From G963663495 sp963663495 (GTDB taxonomy: Bacteria; Bacteroidota; Rhodothermia; Rhodothermales; Bin80), in assembly GCA_963663495.1 (NCBI GenBank), contig OY760427.1:434001-498000 (forward strand): a stretch of DNA of 64,000 nt. The letters are read 5' to 3'. The notes under the pieces are model-generated. The model worked only from the letters and a program-made list of their open reading frames with translations. It was not told the origin of the DNA and did no database searches. A program made the position numbers and the translations under genes. The number at the start of each line of letters is the position of its first letter. The stretch's first letter is position 1. Shown here in pieces: positions 10,833 through 19,559 of this stretch.

Positions 10833-12622
10833 GAGCCTTTTGCAAAACCCTTGAATCGGGGTGTTTTTGTCTGAAGATGCGATTTCCTAAGATAGGGGGC
10901 TGGTCAGGTAGATTTGACTGCTCGGCGGGTGCAGATGGAGGATTCTACAGGCCATGAAAATGTGTGCTAGCAAGCACACTTGAGGGACTGGAACCTCCGT
11001 GTTAGGTATCTTTGGAGGAGAAACTAAACTCGCAAAAAACGAAGGTTCTCATGTCTCTCAATTCTAAGTTAAGCGGATTCTGGATCAACTGCCAACGGGA
11101 GCTTTTTCCCTGGGTGGAGGAAACGATTGGCCCCTTGGAGGGGCGCCATAAGAAGCTGCTCTCGGTACTGGAGATGGTGCGAGTTGAGCGCTTTCTGCCC
11201 AGTGCTCAGGACGGTATACCCGGGCGTCCGTTGAAGAGCCGTGCTGCCCTCGCGCGGGCGTTCCTGGCGAAGATGGTGTTCAATATGGATACGACCAGAG
11301 CGTTGGTGGAGCGGTTGCGTTCGGATCCGACGCTGCGGCGTTTGTGTGGTTGGCATCGGTTGGAGGATGTGCCGAGTGAGGCGACCTTTTCACGTGCGTT
11401 CAGGGAATTTTCAGAGGCGGAATTGCCGACGCGTGTACATGAGGCTCTGATAAAGGAGGGGTATTCGGAGCAGTTGGTGGGGCACCTATCGCGTGATTCG
11501 ACCGCAATAGCAGCGCGAGAGAAGCCGGTACTGAAAAAGGAGTCGGAGCGTCCAGAGTGCAAACCAGCGAGTCCTTCCAAGGATGAAGAGCGTTCAAAGA
11601 AGCCGAAGCGGCTCGTGGGCCAGCTGGCAATAGAGATGGAGGAGGAATTACCGGAGGTGGGCCATCCATCGCAGGATTCGACCGCGATAGTGGCGCAAGA
11701 GGACCCGGTACCCCAGAAAAAGGAGTTAGAGCGTCCAGAAGAGTGCAAATCATCGCATCCTACCAAGGATGAAAAGCCTCCGAAGGAGTTGCCGCGGCTG
11801 GTGCGCCAGCGTACCATGGGGACAGAGGAGATGTTGGAGGAGTTACCGAAGCGATGTACGGTAGGCGTTAAGCGCAATGCGAAGGGACATACGCAGAAAT
11901 GGACGGGGTACAAGTTGCACATGGATGTGGCCGACGGAGGCGTACCGATCAGCGGTTTTGTTTCCTCTGCATCATTGCATGATAGCCAAGCGGCGATTCC
12001 GTTGGCTACGATATCTCAACTGCGGGTACGCAATTTGTATGATCTGATGGACAGTGCATACGACGCGAAGCAGATTCACGAGCACAGTAAAGGCTTGGGG
12101 CACGTGCCGATTATCGACCATAATCCGCGACGCAAAGGTAAGGCGGCGCTTATCCGCGAGAAAACGGCCCAGCGAGCAGCCGGATTGGTACTGCCTGAGG
12201 ATGTTCGTTACAGGGAGCGCTCAACGGTTGAGCGAGCCTTCGGGCGGCTCAAGGATGAGTTTGGTGGTCGTAATGTCCGCGTGCGTGGGCACAAGAAGGT
12301 GACATGCCACTTGATGTTCGGCGTGCTGGTACTGACGGTAGATCAGCTGTTGCGTATGGTGCAATAGAGACAGGAATCCAGACGTAAATTGCGCTAATCG
12401 GGTTTTGTGCGAAGCAGGAGCTAGGCATAGGTGTGCCCGCAAAGCACGGATTCTGCCCCGAATTCACCCCCCCGGGAAGCCTTCAACGCCTATGGACCGC
12501 CTATACATCTGGATCCAAAGGCTACACATGCCAATGCTCCCGGCGTAATGTCGAAAAACCCGAAAATTTGGGCATTTTGGTCGCCACCACCGCCGAATAC
12601 ACCGGGGTTTTGCAAAAGGCTC
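10833..12622 (+). mobile_element. Insertion sequence of 1,790 bp (IS4/IS5/IS1182-like) inside the DUF1156 gene
   Basis: The ends are perfect 18-bp inverted repeats, GAGCCTTTTGCAAAACCC on the left and its complement on the right. A 4-bp duplication GTCC flanks the element. It holds one transposase gene plus about 220 bp of non-coding left end and 255 bp of right end. A separate 394-bp element at 40439-40832 has the same kind of ends and a similar right-end interior, so the family is present at least twice. A reading frame beginning at a GTG (12433) inside the right end runs into the methyltransferase C-terminus, so a chimeric 327-residue product is possible. Confidence 0.9.
11051..12367 (+). 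CDS. DDE transposase with duplicated first-aspartate region
   Basis: The protein is 438 residues from ATG 11051; a TTG at 11012 would add 13. The N-terminal DUF772-like part (PGRPLKSRAALARAFLAKM) precedes the DDE core. The second acidic motif is LMDSAYDA, and the glutamate sits in the YxxRxxxExxxxxxK-like signature YRERSTVERAFGRLK. Unusually, the segment around the first aspartate occurs twice: SRDSTAI with D149 and SQDSTAI with D209. Each copy is followed by a similar Lys/Glu/Pro-rich stretch of about 50 residues. No stop codon interrupts the gene. The intact ends and target duplication show that an element of this kind moved recently. Confidence 0.85.
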   Translation: MSLNSKLSGFWINCQRELFPWVEETIGPLEGRHKKLLSVLEMVRVERFLPSAQDGIPGRPLKSRAALARAFLAKMVFNMDTTRALVERLRSDPTLRRLCGWHRLEDVPSEATFSRAFREFSEAELPTRVHEALIKEGYSEQLVGHLSRDSTAIAAREKPVLKKESERPECKPASPSKDEERSKKPKRLVGQLAIEMEEELPEVGHPSQDSTAIVAQEDPVPQKKELERPEECKSSHPTKDEKPPKELPRLVRQRTMGTEEMLEELPKRCTVGVKRNAKGHTQKWTGYKLHMDVADGGVPISGFVSSASLHDSQAAIPLATISQLRVRNLYDLMDSAYDAKQIHEHSKGLGHVPIIDHNPRRKGKAALIREKTAQRAAGLVLPEDVRYRERSTVERAFGRLKDEFGGRNVRVRGHKKVTCHLMFGVLVLTVDQLLRMVQ

Positions 12623-13416
12623 GTCCAAATAGCATTGGGTCAAACGCGCTGGCATCGTCTATCGTGCTAGTATGCAGGCCTGTCAGGAAAGCAAGGCCGC
12701 AGACTACACGGAAAAAATTTGTTCAGGAATTACAAGAGGAGGTGCGCACTGCTATAAAGGTGCTTACCAGCGCTAATACTGCTCCCGTCGATGTGGCGCA
12801 AGCAGCGATCGGACCGGGCATGGCGGTATTTACGCGCTACGAGCGAATCATCGACGCACGAGGGAATAGATTAAGCGTGTCGGACGCTCTTTCCCTCACC
12901 AACAAGGTGCTCGATGACATCACTTCAGAAGAGGAGGGCGATCTGGATACAGACAGTCGCTGGTCCTTGAGCTGGTTCAAGCAGCATGGATTTGCAGAGG
13001 GAACGTATGGTGATGCTGAGCAGCTATCCAAAGCCAAGAATACCAGCGTGTCGGGATTGGTCGAGGCGGGCGTGCTTATCTCGGGAGGTGGCGCGGTGCG
13101 GCTGCTCAAGCCCGAGGAACTTCCAGAAGATTGGGATCCTGAACAGGATATGCGGCTCACCGCATGGGAAACCGTGCATCATCTGATTCGAGCACTTGAC
13201 ACGGGAGGCGAAATGGAAGCCGCGAACATTATTGCTCGACTAGGAGCGGGAGCGGAAAGCGCGAGAGACTTGTGTTATCGATTGTATGTGCTATGTGAGC
13301 GGTCGAAGCGGATGGCCGAGGGCTTTGCCTACAACCGCCTCGTACAGAGCTGGCCGGAGATTACCCGGCTTGCCAAGAATATCCCCCATGAGCAGGGGAC
13401 GCTAGATCTAGACTAA
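12623..13416 (+). pseudogene. DUF1156 DNA methyltransferase, 3' part
   Basis: The C-terminal 260 or so residues of the methyltransferase resume directly after the IS with NSIGSNALASSIVLVCRP and continue through DLDTDSRWSLSWFKQHGF and AKNTSVSGLVEAG, conserved in DUF1156 proteins. The stop lies 10 nt before the DUF499 ATPase start. Here the GTCC at 12623-12626 is the right copy of the IS target duplication. The part alone lacks the S-adenosylmethionine and DPPY motifs, so it would not methylate DNA. Confidence 0.88.
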
Positions 13417-13426
13417 ACTGTATTCC

Positions 13427-16400
13427 ATGGCTGCAACAAATCACGAGCGCGTCGGACAAGCGCTCCACCTACTGAAACAGGGGCTTGCCCCCTTCGTCGA
13501 TCGCGAAATCAAAGAAGCAGTATCGTCAGGTCGAGTGGATACCGCATTATCATTAGGAAGCAGCGAGTGGCCGAGTGAGCCCATTGCGGAGTGGGATGCC
13601 GCTGCTCTACTCAAGCTGATGGTGCGGGTATGGGAAGAGGTGTTCCGTATACCACTTGGGTACGCCGAAAGGAATCTTGTGAGCGAACTGCGAACCACCC
13701 GCAATAAGTGGGCCCACCAGGAGCGCTTTTCGAGCGACGATACCTACCGCGCACTTGATTCAACGCACCGACTTCTGCTTGCAGTCTCGGCACCTGAATC
13801 TGGAGCGGTGGATCAGATGAAGAAGGAACTGCTTCGAATTCAATACAGCCAACAGGTACGCAATGATCTGCGAAAGCAGCGCGGATCCAATATTGAGCGC
13901 ACGGGCTCCCACGAATTGCCTGCGTGGCGCGATGTTGCCGAGCCGCACGAGGATGTGACAAGCGGCGATTTTCAGCAGGCTGAGTTTGCGGCTGATCTGT
14001 GGCAGGTGCATGTGGGAGAAGGACAAATAGAATACCAGGATCCGGCGGAGTTTTTCAGGCGCACCTTCCTGACAGACAGCCTCAAAGCCCTCCTGTCGGG
14101 AGCTATCCGAAGGCTATCTGGATCCGGTGGAGACCCGGTTGTCCAATTGCAGACAAACTTTGGTGGAGGCAAGACACATTCTATGCTCGCCCTTTACCAC
14201 CTGGTGTCAGGCGTAAATACGGCAGCGTTGGAGGGATTGGACGATCTGGTGGTAGAGGTGGGTAGGCCTGTGCCTGCGTCCGTACGGCGTGTGGTATTGG
14301 TGGGCAATAAGATTTCTCCAGGCAATCCATCGGTGAAGGAGGACGGCACGCAGGTACGCACCTTGTGGGGTGAGCTGGCATGGCAGCTTGGGGGAAAGGA
14401 GGCATTTGAGCAAGTTGCGGAAGACGACCGCCATGCGACCAATCCGGGGGATGTCCTACGTCAACTCTTTAACCGTTACGCCCCGTGCCTTGTGTTGATC
14501 GACGAATGGGTGGCCTACGCGCGCCAGCTTCTGGAACGAAGTAATCTACCCGGTGGAAATTTCGACACACAGTTTACTTTCGCGCAGGCACTGACCGAGG
14601 CGGCCAAGGGTGCGAAAGAGTGTCTCCTGGTGATAAGCCTGCCAGCTTCGGATACGGCCGGCACGGCGCACACGCATGCGGAGGATATTGAAGTCGGGGG
14701 TGTGCGTGGCCGCGATGCATTAATACGACTACAGAACGTGACGGGCAGGGTTGATTCTTCCTGGCAGCCCGCGAGCGCAGACGAGGGCTTTGAGATCGTT
14801 CGCAGGCGCCTGTTCGCACCCTTGCGCGAGGAGGCCCAGTCTCGCAAACGTGATACCGTTGCGCGAACCTTTGTTGAATACTATAGGGCAGCAAAAGGAG
14901 CCTTCCCTTCGGAATGTGCGGAGCGCGACTACGAACGCCGGCTCACGTCTGCCTATCCTTTGCATCCGGAGATCTTTGACCGCCTTTACAGCGATTGGTC
15001 CACTCTCCCGCGCTTCCAGCGTACCCGCGGTGTACTGCGCCTAATGGCGGCAGTAATCCATGCACTCTGGGAGGAGGGGGACAGGAACCCGCTCATAATG
15101 CCCTGCCACATTCCCATGAGCCGGCAGGATGTAAAGTCGGAGTTGACAAGGTACTTGCCAGAAGGCTGGTCACCGGTCATAGATGCGGATATTGACGGGC
15201 CGGGATCCACGCCCACCCAAGTGGAAAAAGCAGAAAGTCGGATGGGCCGTTATAGCGCCGCTCGGCGCGTTTCAAGGACGATCTATCTGGGGTCCGCTCC
15301 GAGACAGGGATCGAGTCATCCTGGCGTTAACGAGCAGCGAATCAGGCTAGGTGCGGCCGTGCCGGGTGAACCCAGTGGGGTGTTTGATGACGCGCTCCGC
15401 AGGCTGGCTTCGCAGTCTACCTACCTCTATCAGGAGGATGTCCGCTATTGGTACAATACACGACCAACGGTCGCGCGTCTCGCCAAGGATCGGGCACAGT
15501 CCATGCATAACAATCCGCATCGCGTGATGGACGAGTTGCAGCGACGATTGAATGAGGACGTAAAGTCACGCGGTGATTTTAGCAGGGTACATGTTCTGCC
15601 AACGGGGTCGTTCGAAATCCCAGACGAGATGGGCGCGCGCCTCGTGATTCTTGGTGCAGACCATCTATATACTCGCGGACCAGGCAATGCGGCCGAGCAG
15701 GCGGCAACCGAGTACGTGAGGAGTCGAGGAAACATCGCTAGGGTATACCATAATACCTTGGTATTCCTGGCAGCCGACAGTGGACGATGGCAAGACCTGG
15801 ATGAAGCGATATGCCTGCAATTGGCTTGGCAGTCCATCCTTGATGAAAAAGACGAACTCAATCTTGATCCGCAGCAGGTAAAGCAAGCGCAATCTCGCTG
15901 CGAAAAGGCAGGTGAAACCGTAAAGTCCCAAATATCGGCAGCGTTCCAGTGGCTATTGGTGCCGGCCAAGATCCACGCAGACGGCTCGTTGGATTATGAG
16001 GCCCATCGAATGACCGGGTCAGGGTCGTTGGCGGAGCGTGCGGCAACCAAGTTGAAAGGAGAGGAGCTTCTAGTGCCCATCCTGGCACCCAGCCGGCTAC
16101 GGATGGAGCTCGACGACATGCCCCTTTGGAAGGATCACGTTGCCTTGTCCGAGCTGGCAAGCGACTTTGCGCAATTCCTTTACCTTCCGCGCCTCACTTC
16201 GACTAACGTCTTGGTGGAAGCCATAAAGCGAGGTCTCGTTGGGCAAATCAACTGGATAGAAGAGTCCTTTGCATATGCCGACGAATTCGACGAGCGCACG
16301 GGGAAATACACGGGTTTGAAGGTGGCAACCGATCTCCCGTTGGATCCCGCGTTCCTCACAGGGCTATTGGTGCAGCCCGATGTAGCGCAACGCCATTTTG

Positions 16401-16729
16401 CGGCCGATAAACCCGAGATAATTACCGAAAAGAGAAGCCTCCCCGAAGGGGAAAAAGTTGAGACAGAACCTGTCAAAGATCCGCATCCTTTCAAACCCAA
16501 GAGGTTCTTCGGAAGTGCATCAACGGATTCTCCACGGATAGGCACCTGGGCGGCGAGGATTGGAGACGAAGTGATGGGCCACCTTGCAGGCATTGAAGGA
16601 GCAAAATGTACCGTGACGCTGGAGATAACGGTTGACGCCCCTGAGGGAATTTCGGATCGGGTTCGGAACACTGTACGGGAGAATGCAACCGTGCTGGGAT
16701 TTAAGACAATTGTGTTTGAGGATGACTAG
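13427..16729 (+). CDS. Swt1-type HEPN domain plus DUF499 AAA-like ATPase
   Basis: This 1,100-residue protein starts with a Swt1-like HEPN domain at residues 1-120, which includes RNKWAH (R92, H97), the Rx4H motif of HEPN ribonucleases. The P-loop ATPase domain of the DUF499 family follows: Walker A NFGGGKTH at about 244-251 and Walker B LVLIDEW with D359/E360. Family members are encoded beside DUF1156 methylases and SNF2 helicases in defence islands. The gene begins 10 nt after the methylase fragment, so it was the last gene of that operon. Its frame is intact even though the methylase is broken. I infer an ATP-driven sensor or effector that may cut RNA through the HEPN domain. The HEPN could instead be purely structural. 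Confidence 0.85.
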   Translation: MAATNHERVGQALHLLKQGLAPFVDREIKEAVSSGRVDTALSLGSSEWPSEPIAEWDAAALLKLMVRVWEEVFRIPLGYAERNLVSELRTTRNKWAHQERFSSDDTYRALDSTHRLLLAVSAPESGAVDQMKKELLRIQYSQQVRNDLRKQRGSNIERTGSHELPAWRDVAEPHEDVTSGDFQQAEFAADLWQVHVGEGQIEYQDPAEFFRRTFLTDSLKALLSGAIRRLSGSGGDPVVQLQTNFGGGKTHSMLALYHLVSGVNTAALEGLDDLVVEVGRPVPASVRRVVLVGNKISPGNPSVKEDGTQVRTLWGELAWQLGGKEAFEQVAEDDRHATNPGDVLRQLFNRYAPCLVLIDEWVAYARQLLERSNLPGGNFDTQFTFAQALTEAAKGAKECLLVISLPASDTAGTAHTHAEDIEVGGVRGRDALIRLQNVTGRVDSSWQPASADEGFEIVRRRLFAPLREEAQSRKRDTVARTFVEYYRAAKGAFPSECAERDYERRLTSAYPLHPEIFDRLYSDWSTLPRFQRTRGVLRLMAAVIHALWEEGDRNPLIMPCHIPMSRQDVKSELTRYLPEGWSPVIDADIDGPGSTPTQVEKAESRMGRYSAARRVSRTIYLGSAPRQGSSHPGVNEQRIRLGAAVPGEPSGVFDDALRRLASQSTYLYQEDVRYWYNTRPTVARLAKDRAQSMHNNPHRVMDELQRRLNEDVKSRGDFSRVHVLPTGSFEIPDEMGARLVILGADHLYTRGPGNAAEQAATEYVRSRGNIARVYHNTLVFLAADSGRWQDLDEAICLQLAWQSILDEKDELNLDPQQVKQAQSRCEKAGETVKSQISAAFQWLLVPAKIHADGSLDYEAHRMTGSGSLAERAATKLKGEELLVPILAPSRLRMELDDMPLWKDHVALSELASDFAQFLYLPRLTSTNVLVEAIKRGLVGQINWIEESFAYADEFDERTGKYTGLKVATDLPLDPAFLTGLLVQPDVAQRHFAADKPEIITEKRSLPEGEKVETEPVKDPHPFKPKRFFGSASTDSPRIGTWAARIGDEVMGHLAGIEGAKCTVTLEITVDAPEGISDRVRNTVRENATVLGFKTIVFEDD

Positions 16730-16968
16730 CCGATTCTTCCTCTATGCCACAAGGGATTCACTAAGCCATTGCTTTTGGTGATCAGGGAGTCTCATTTTTC
16801 GACTGCGCCGGGTCCAAGGATCGTTCCGAAGCCTGATTTGCGTACCCAAGTGGCTGGTTAAGACTAGTGGCGTAGGCGAGGGCATGGTTGCAAAACTAGT
16901 GGTATTTCGAAAATTGGGTTGGGGTTGATTTGGGGGATTTCGTCCCCATTCACCATCCATTTTCACGC

Positions 16969-18003
16969 ATGGATTTATCAGATGATCTTGCGCAGCTAGA
17001 ACAAGGGTTGCGCGAGGCTGGACCGTCTGGAAGACAACTACGATACTACCTCCTTCGCCACTTCAGCGAGCTCGTACAACACCTGACTTGTAGCCTGGAG
17101 TCAGACGTACAACCAGATCTGCCCGCGGGTGCGGACAAGCAACCGCAGGCAGCCACCAGTACCCAGCCAGAAGGGGGCTTGCTGGAGACAACTTCGAGTT
17201 GGATAGGCAATCCTGTGGAGGATGCCTACCAGCGAGAGGTGCGCAATCAGGCGCGGGAGGTCTTTGACGAGCGCTCTCTGGAAGGAGAGGACTATGTAGC
17301 CCTGTGGATGGATGCCGTACCGGTGTGGGGACGGTCTCTGGTGCTCTGTATGGGGGTGACCGCAGGCGGGTATCGGCACATGCTGGGATGTATAGAGGCC
17401 ACACTGCAGCACGATGCCGCCATACGGCAACTACTGCAGGGCTTGCGCAAGCGCGGCCTATGTACGGATCGGGGTCTTTTGTGCATTACACGCGGGCAGT
17501 CCTGGCTGACGCGGGTACTGGAAGAGGTTCTGGGTCCTCGGTTGTGCCACCAACACTGTCAGATGGCCAAGCGGGAGCGGGTAGTCAGCTTTCTTGCCGA
17601 GAAGCAACAGCGTCGCGTACGGGGCGCCATCACGCGGGCATTCCAGTTGCCGGATCGTGACGAAGCCCACGCTGCCTTGATGCGGATCCACGCGGAGTTG
17701 GAGTTGCTCAATCGGTCTGCGGCCCAGTGGCTGCTACAGGACCTGGAGCAGACGCTGACTGCATCAAACGGGCATGTACGAGCTGCTGTGTTCGAGTCTC
17801 AGGAGCACGCCGCCTTGGAACACACGGCAAGTCAGCTGTTCCGACAGATGCGTGACCTTCGCAAGTGGCTACCCCTGCCCTGTACCCATAAATCATCCAA
17901 CACGGTTCGATTGTTCGTCAGGTATGGTCAAATATCGCTGGCATGGCTGTCGGAATATCTCGGGTATTTCGGCCTAACAGGTATGGTCCTCCCTTATTCA
18001 TAA
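16969..18003 (+). pseudogene. Degenerate mutator (IS256-like) transposase
   Basis: About 344 residues from ATG 16969. The order of segments follows IS256/Mutator transposases of the type with a VLDGSKAL motif. The first-aspartate strand is LWMDAVP. The core strand is LVLCMGVTAGGYRHMLG. RLCHQHCQMAKRERVVSFL matches the usual QRCQVHKRRNVLDHL region. The second catalytic aspartate is missing: the expected LDGSKAL reads ITRGQSWL. The usual TNxIES segment with the catalytic glutamate is not recognisable either. The open frame is nonetheless long and free of stops, so this is either a recently decayed copy or a non-transposing derivative. It stands alone on the plus strand between two defence operons. 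Confidence 0.65.
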
Positions 18004-18009
18004 GGGAGG
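17988..18009. repeat. 22-nt palindrome, arms CCTCCCTTAT / ATAAGGGAGG
   Basis: Ten-base arms with a 2-nt centre (TC) overlap the end of the mutator-like gene. The same palindrome in the opposite orientation lies at 63334-63353 beside the IS1380 gene. It may be an IS terminus or a dispersed palindromic repeat. It is followed by A-rich sequence on the plus strand, so a bidirectional terminator is also possible. Confidence 0.6.
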
Positions 18010-18449
18010 GAAAAAGGGCTTCACCGGCAGGAGGGGGGGGAGAGAGAGAAAGATGCCTTGGGCCGCACAATTTATGTACATGTGCTTCCTCCACAGTGTT
18101 CCGATTCTTCTACCCCAAAACCCATGTTTTTTGTCCCCAACAGCGCTGATTGCTGACTGCATTCAGGCGCTTGGACGATAAGCTGCACACCACTCCGAAA
18201 TTCCCATATCGGCACACCAAACCCGGCGTATAATCACCTTGCACTAAGCTCTACAAGCGGACTACGCAGACCAATGCTAAGCCCGCTTTACCATGTACTT
18301 CACCGTACGGATTCCTACATTGGGCTCGTGGAGCGCTCAGTGGATAAAAAGTGGATAAAAGGAGTATCCTGCCTGATGCAAACCTTGCTTACGGTGTCTG
18401 TTGTCCGGCTGCTGGGCGGCTCCCAAGCAGCCTCGGTATCTGTCATGAT
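18010..18449. other. Intergenic region before the cytosine methyltransferase
   Basis: About 440 bp with a purine-rich tract near 18030-18050 and no recognisable gene. A GTG at 18351 opens the methyltransferase frame upstream of the chosen ATG. The added 33 residues show no conservation that I recognise. Confidence 0.4.
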
Positions 18450-19559
18450 ATGAGTCCACGAGATATACTTGGGGCAAACGGCAAAGGTAATCCTACATCG
18501 CGAGTCAGGGTATTCGACTTCTTTTCTGGTTGCGGCGGGGCTAGTCGTGGGTTCAAGGAAGCTGGAATGGATGTGGTGTTTGCCCTAGACTGGGACACGA
18601 ACGCCAAGCGGACCTTTGAGCAAAATTTTCCGCAGACCAAGTTTGTGGCCAAGGACATCCGAAAGGTGAACGAAGACACAGTCCGCAGGCTTGTTGACCA
18701 ACTGCGACCCCACCCCGTCCTGTTCTCTGGATGTGCTCCCTGCCAGCCGTTTACTCGGCAAAATACTATTCGTCCTGCGCCAGATCAAGACGAACGGGTG
18801 CCGCTGCTCCTTGAATTTCTCCGCTTCATACAGACATGCGAACCGGACATCGTGTTCGTAGAAAACGTTCCCGGGATTCAGAATGTGTGCCCTAACTCGG
18901 AGCCGATCAGTGATTTTCTTCGGGGACTGAGCGACGCGGGATACGCGAATCCGGCCTACGATTCTGTATCCTTAAAACGGTACGGGGTGCCCCAGGGCCG
19001 CAAGAGATTCCTGTTACTCGCGAGCCGGCATAGCCGACTGGATCTCCCTTGCGAGACGCACGGCCCTGGAACCGATAATCCCGACTACTCCACCGTGCGT
19101 GAGTGGATCGGTGACTTTCCAAGGCTGGCCGCTGGTGAAACGGATCCCAACATCGCTGACCACCGCGCAGCCGGCCTATCCTCGCTTAACCTGAAACGCA
19201 TTCGCGCGACACCCGAAGGCGGTGGCAACCGGGATTGGCCGGAGTGCCTTCAGCTCGCGTGCCACCAAGGTGCAACGGGGTACAGCGATGTGTACGGTCG
19301 CATGTCGTGGGACAGGCCGGCTTCTGGACTGACCACGCGGTGTATCAGCTATTCAAACGGCCGCTTCGGTCATCCCGAGCAAGATCGTGCGATCAGCGTC
19401 CGGGAAGCCGCTTGTCTTCAGACATTCCCGATGGAATTTCGTTTTTCTGGTGCCTTAACCTCAATGGCTCGGCAAATTGGTAATGCCGTGCCCGTGAGGT
19501 TGGCTACCATCGTTGGCCGCCATGTGACCAGGCACTTGGCAGAGGTGGGCCTCAGCTGA
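18450..19559 (+). CDS. DNA (cytosine-5-)-methyltransferase
   Basis: A 369-residue protein from ATG 18450. It transfers a methyl group from S-adenosylmethionine to carbon 5 of cytosine in DNA. The family motifs appear in order: motif I DFFSGCGGASRGF (about residues 22-34), motif IV with the nucleophile in SGCAPCQPF (PCQ 97-99), motif VI VENVPG (138-142), motif VIII QGRKRFLLLASR, and motif X RQIGNAVPVRLA at the end. A short target-recognition region lies between VIII and X. Its TGA overlaps the ATG of the GHKL ATPase by one base, so the two are translationally coupled. There is no classical restriction enzyme next to it, which makes the partner genes the likely effectors. Confidence 0.93.
   Translation: MSPRDILGANGKGNPTSRVRVFDFFSGCGGASRGFKEAGMDVVFALDWDTNAKRTFEQNFPQTKFVAKDIRKVNEDTVRRLVDQLRPHPVLFSGCAPCQPFTRQNTIRPAPDQDERVPLLLEFLRFIQTCEPDIVFVENVPGIQNVCPNSEPISDFLRGLSDAGYANPAYDSVSLKRYGVPQGRKRFLLLASRHSRLDLPCETHGPGTDNPDYSTVREWIGDFPRLAAGETDPNIADHRAAGLSSLNLKRIRATPEGGGNRDWPECLQLACHQGATGYSDVYGRMSWDRPASGLTTRCISYSNGRFGHPEQDRAISVREAACLQTFPMEFRFSGALTSMARQIGNAVPVRLATIVGRHVTRHLAEVGLS

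Noticed and set aside
12433..13416. 327-residue ORF as an independent gene
   Set aside because: Its first 63 codons lie in the IS right end, and the rest is the methyltransferase C-terminus. It is a chimera made by the insertion.
5175..16729. DISARM system
   Set aside because: An SNF2 helicase and a methylase are present, but DrmA, DrmB (DUF1998) and DrmC (PLD) are absent, and DUF1156/DUF499 are not DISARM core proteins.
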